64,000 nucleotides of DNA from positions 62,001 through 126,000 of the forward strand of contig JAFRSW010000021.1 of assembly GCA_017427385.1 (NCBI GenBank). Reading direction: 5' to 3'. Both the position numbers and the translations under genes were made by a program. Position 1 is the first letter of the stretch; every line of letters starts with the position of its first letter. Source of the DNA: Bacteroidales bacterium (lineage in GTDB: Bacteria > Bacteroidota > Bacteroidia > Bacteroidales > UBA932). Shown here piece after piece: positions 61,110-64,000 of this stretch. The notes below the pieces were generated by a model, which searched no databases, was not told where the DNA came from, and saw nothing but the letters and a program-made list of their open reading frames with translations.

Positions 61110-62015
61110 ATGAATAACGAAACTGATATTAAACTTGGGGGACAACTGTCCCTCGAGGAGTTGTGGATGGAAAGTTCCGGAGACGTGAATTCTTCAACCT
61201 TCCGTGACCTGGCATCCCTCGCAAAGAAGATAGATTCTTCCGAAAGGAAAAAGAGGACGTTGTGGGTAATCGTGTCTGTGCTTTTTGCCGCCGCACTGAT
61301 GGCGGGAATGGCTCAATTCACCTTCTCCCTTATTCGAAACAGATACACCGTTTCACCCCTGGAGGACACCCGGAGCCTGGTTGCCAATTACGGCGAGACT
61401 TCTTTTATCACATTGGAAGACGGTACCGTGGTGCACCTTAATTCCGGTTCCTGCCTGCTGTATCCCAAGGCGTTCGACAAAAACAACCGAATCGTTTTTC
61501 TTACCGGAGAAGGGAATTTCTCTGTAGCCAAGGACCCTTCGAGGCCATTTATCGTCAAGACTGCACACATGGACGTAGAGGCTCTGGGAACCACTTTCTG
61601 CGTGCAGGCTTACCCGGAAGAACGCGCAGTGCGTACTACGCTCGAAGAAGGTAAGGTGCAGGTGGATATCCCCTCCGCCGGGGAAAAGTCTTATCTGCTT
61701 GATCCCGGCCAGCAGCTTGTCTATTATCCTTTGGAGCAAAGGGTGTCTGTCGACAGGGTTGATGCCCGAAAGGTGATGGGATGGGAAGACGGATATCTTT
61801 CTTTCGTAGACGCATCATTCCCCGAGATAGCATCCGTGCTCGAAAGACGCTTCGATGTTTCCGTCAATTTCAATACGGAAAACATGAAGCAGAATGCAAT
61901 AAATGTGCGGTTCGTCCCCGGTGAAACTCTGGAAGACATGCTCGATGTATTGAAACTGCTCATCCCCGGTTCCCGTTACACTCGCAATGGCGAGAGAATA
62001 TACTGGTATTTTTGA
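61110..62015 (+). CDS. FecR-family anti-sigma factor
   Basis: 301 residues from ATG 61110, chosen over an upstream in-frame ATG at 61074 as it gives the normal short N-terminus. Cytoplasmic N-terminal segment binds the sigma factor; membrane helix about residues 49-69; periplasmic FecR domain (EDGTVVHLNSGSCLLYP, GEGNFSVAKDPSRPFIV, VEALGTTFCVQAY) and a C-terminal STN-like domain (VLERRFDVSVNF). It relays the ligand-bound state of the outer-membrane receptor to the sigma factor. Confidence 0.92.
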   Translation: MNNETDIKLGGQLSLEELWMESSGDVNSSTFRDLASLAKKIDSSERKKRTLWVIVSVLFAAALMAGMAQFTFSLIRNRYTVSPLEDTRSLVANYGETSFITLEDGTVVHLNSGSCLLYPKAFDKNNRIVFLTGEGNFSVAKDPSRPFIVKTAHMDVEALGTTFCVQAYPEERAVRTTLEEGKVQVDIPSAGEKSYLLDPGQQLVYYPLEQRVSVDRVDARKVMGWEDGYLSFVDASFPEIASVLERRFDVSVNFNTENMKQNAINVRFVPGETLEDMLDVLKLLIPGSRYTRNGERIYWYF

Positions 62016-62047
62016 AGATAGCACTAACAATTAATAATCACAAAACC

Positions 62048-64000
62048 ATGAAAAAAACCATTTTGGCACTTTTTCTCTGCTGCATTCTAAGCCTTCCGGC
62101 ATTCGCACAGAACCAGCGGATAAGAATGTCCGGAGGAAGCGTGACAGTCCAGAAACTGTTCAGCGAAATCGAATCCCAGACGGGCCTGTCCGTGGATTAT
62201 GATGCCTCAAAGGTAGATTTGGGCAAGTCTGTCCGGACAGACCCCGGCAACACGACCGTCAAGGAACTTCTGGACTCCACCTTGGATGGCGCAGGTTATT
62301 CCTATACCATCAGGGGTTCGCACATAATCGTCAAGGAAAAACCTGCCGCACAGGAATCCGGTCTTGGCGGACAGGTTGTGGATGTCCACGGTGAGCCCGT
62401 TATCGGCGCCGGTATCCAGGTGAAGGGCACTACTCTGGGAGCCGTTACCGGTGTCGATGGCAGATTCTCGCTCAAAGCTTCTTCCGATGCTACACTGATT
62501 GTATCATCCATAGGTTATAAATCCGTTGAAATACAGGCAGGCGGTCGCAACTACATAAAAGTAGTTCTGGAAGATGACCTGCTGCTACTCGAGAACGCAG
62601 TCGTCGTCGGTTATGGCACAATTAAAAAAGAGAACCTCACCGGAGCAGTATCCGTAGTGAGTTCGAGTTCTATCGAAAATCGTTCACGTTCCAACCTCGG
62701 ACAGATACTTCAGGGTACCGTCCCGGGCATGACTGTCACTTCATCCTCCGGCCGTCCCGGCCAGGGTGTTAATCTGAACATCCGCGGATGGAACTCCATC
62801 AATTCGGGTTCTCCCCTGGTGCTGGTGGACGGCGTTGTAGGTTCCCTCGACAGGGTCAACCCAAACGATGTGGAGAGCGTTTCCGTGCTTAAGGATGCCT
62901 CTTCTGCAGCAGTTTACGGAGCCCAGGCAGCTTTCGGTGTGGTGCTGGTTACCACCAAGGCTGGATCCGACAGCGAAGGCCGCGCCCATGTGCGTTACAG
63001 CAGCCGGTTCGGATTCACCGCTCCCACCACTTCCACGGACTGGGAAACCAGAGGATACTATTCAGTATATATCCCCAACTTGTTCATGAGGGCATACAGT
63101 GGCAAACCTCATGTTGAATACACCGAGGATGATATGGCTCAGCTGTGGGCCCGCAGGGATGATGTGGTGGAGAATCCGGCCAGGCCGTGGATAATAATAG
63201 ACCAGAGCATGGGCCGCAATACCTATAAATATTATGGAAACACTGACTGGTGGCACTATTTCTTCAATGATATCAAGCCCACCCAGAATCACGATATTTC
63301 GTTCCGCGGAGGCACCAAGACCATAAAATACTTCCTTTCTGCCAATTACAACAGGGAGCAGGGTATGTTCCGGGCCATTCCGGATATATACAATAAATAT
63401 AATCTCCGCGCCCGTTTCAGTTTCGATGTGAGGCCCTGGATGAATTTAAGCAACAATACCTCTTACTATGCTGCTGACTATAGTTATCCGGGAGCGGCCG
63501 ACCAGAGTACAACTTTTTATAACCTCACTGCCGGCAACTTCTCCTACCTCTCGCCCATAAATCCGGATGGAACGATTGTGCACACTACCGACTATGGTTC
63601 AGTCAACATCTATTCAGGTATTATCCTGGACGAGAATTACAAGAACCGCAATCGCAACGGCAACTTTACGAATACCACCGAACTGACTCTCAAGCCTTTC
63701 AAGCAACTGGAAGTAAAAGGGAATTACACTTTCTCCAACAATAACTACCAGAGCATGAACCGCACCGTCAACGTAACTTACGCATCAAAGATTCCAATGC
63801 AGACGGAAACGCTTACCACCGGTGACAATGAAGACAAGCTTTCCGAGCAGGTCCAGATCGTGGACAGGCATTCGGCCAATGTATATTCGACCTACACCGA
63901 CACCTTTGGGGATGCGCATAATCTGAAAATAATGCTGGGAAGCCAGTATGAGACGTATTTTCATAAAAAACTTACCGCAACGGGCTATTATCTGCTTTCG
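62048..64000 (+). CDS. SusC/RagA-type TonB-linked receptor, truncated by window end
   Basis: 651 codons to the edge with no stop, so the 3' third is missing. Signal peptide (about 1-20); an STN domain (about 28-95, VTVQKLFSEIESQTG) marks it as a transducer that contacts FecR; carboxypeptidase-D-like repeat (LGGQVVDVHGEPVIGAGIQVKG, in part); TonB-box/plug start VVVGYGT; and plug signatures NIRGWNSIN and LKDASSAAVYG. With a SusD partner (expected downstream) such receptors import glycans or peptides across the outer membrane. The substrate is unknown. Confidence 0.94.
   Translation, partial: MKKTILALFLCCILSLPAFAQNQRIRMSGGSVTVQKLFSEIESQTGLSVDYDASKVDLGKSVRTDPGNTTVKELLDSTLDGAGYSYTIRGSHIIVKEKPAAQESGLGGQVVDVHGEPVIGAGIQVKGTTLGAVTGVDGRFSLKASSDATLIVSSIGYKSVEIQAGGRNYIKVVLEDDLLLLENAVVVGYGTIKKENLTGAVSVVSSSSIENRSRSNLGQILQGTVPGMTVTSSSGRPGQGVNLNIRGWNSINSGSPLVLVDGVVGSLDRVNPNDVESVSVLKDASSAAVYGAQAAFGVVLVTTKAGSDSEGRAHVRYSSRFGFTAPTTSTDWETRGYYSVYIPNLFMRAYSGKPHVEYTEDDMAQLWARRDDVVENPARPWIIIDQSMGRNTYKYYGNTDWWHYFFNDIKPTQNHDISFRGGTKTIKYFLSANYNREQGMFRAIPDIYNKYNLRARFSFDVRPWMNLSNNTSYYAADYSYPGAADQSTTFYNLTAGNFSYLSPINPDGTIVHTTDYGSVNIYSGIILDENYKNRNRNGNFTNTTELTLKPFKQLEVKGNYTFSNNNYQSMNRTVNVTYASKIPMQTETLTTGDNEDKLSEQVQIVDRHSANVYSTYTDTFGDAHNLKIMLGSQYETYFHKKLTATGYYLLS

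Overview
The window is chromosomal DNA from a member of the Bacteroidales (Bacteroidetes), GC-rich for the order. The evidence is a SusC-type TonB-dependent receptor with its ECF sigma/FecR pair, a GldH-like lipoprotein beside holB and ricT, type V (fimbrillin) pilus genes, menaquinone genes, start sites without Shine-Dalgarno sequences, and many perfect copies of the Bacteroidetes -7 promoter element TAnnTTTG. I would not name a genus.

Region 1 (1-15,000) is mostly housekeeping: lepA (cut by the left edge), tatA-tatC-menA, a convergent menG, a DUF4886 SGNH-like hydrolase, a two-subunit transketolase, an ECF sigma factor with a small membrane protein and a Spy-like periplasmic protein, a phosphopantetheinyl transferase, malate dehydrogenase, a peptide deformylase that carries a lipoprotein signal, a family 2 glycosidase, an HD phosphohydrolase and a LolD-like ATPase.

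Region 2 (15,000-44,020) is a large fimbrial locus bracketed by tRNA-Pro and tRNA-Val. It starts with an OmpA-like repeat protein. A leftward regulatory operon follows (fimbrillin-like lipoprotein, seven-helix membrane AraC regulator, receiver-only response regulator), then a second membrane AraC regulator. A divergent promoter region containing a G10 tract precedes a rightward operon of ten genes: a triple OmpA-like/DUF3575 protein, a DUF5119 lipoprotein, six fimbrillins (the first three each followed by a stem-loop) and two large DUF4906-type lipoproteins that are probably tip or anchor proteins. A bidirectional terminator separates it from a leftward operon of histidine kinase, receiver-only regulator, lgt, a kinase-less TPR membrane protein and a small membrane protein. 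Lgt lipidates prolipoproteins, and the pilins here are lipoproteins, so regulation, maturation and structure appear to be grouped.

Region 3 (44,020-46,880) is a repeat island. A RAYT-type Y1 transposase gene and an unknown secreted-protein gene are interleaved with three arrays of palindromes (arms ACCTTCCCC/GGGGAAGGT, usually 16-nt loop) set at an almost constant 52-bp period. An unrelated palindrome family with the same 16-nt loop and 52-bp period lies inside the gldH-like reading frame at 57.7 kb. A third dispersed hairpin repeat occurs at the lolD start codon and again in gldH.

Region 4 (46,880-64,000) holds a TolC-adaptor-RND pump operon ending in a PII-like protein, thioredoxin, a small beta-barrel protein, a LOG-family protein, polyprenyl synthase, holB, ricT, gldH, trmB and recJ, and then an ECF sigma factor, FecR and the start of a SusC-like receptor that runs off the right edge.
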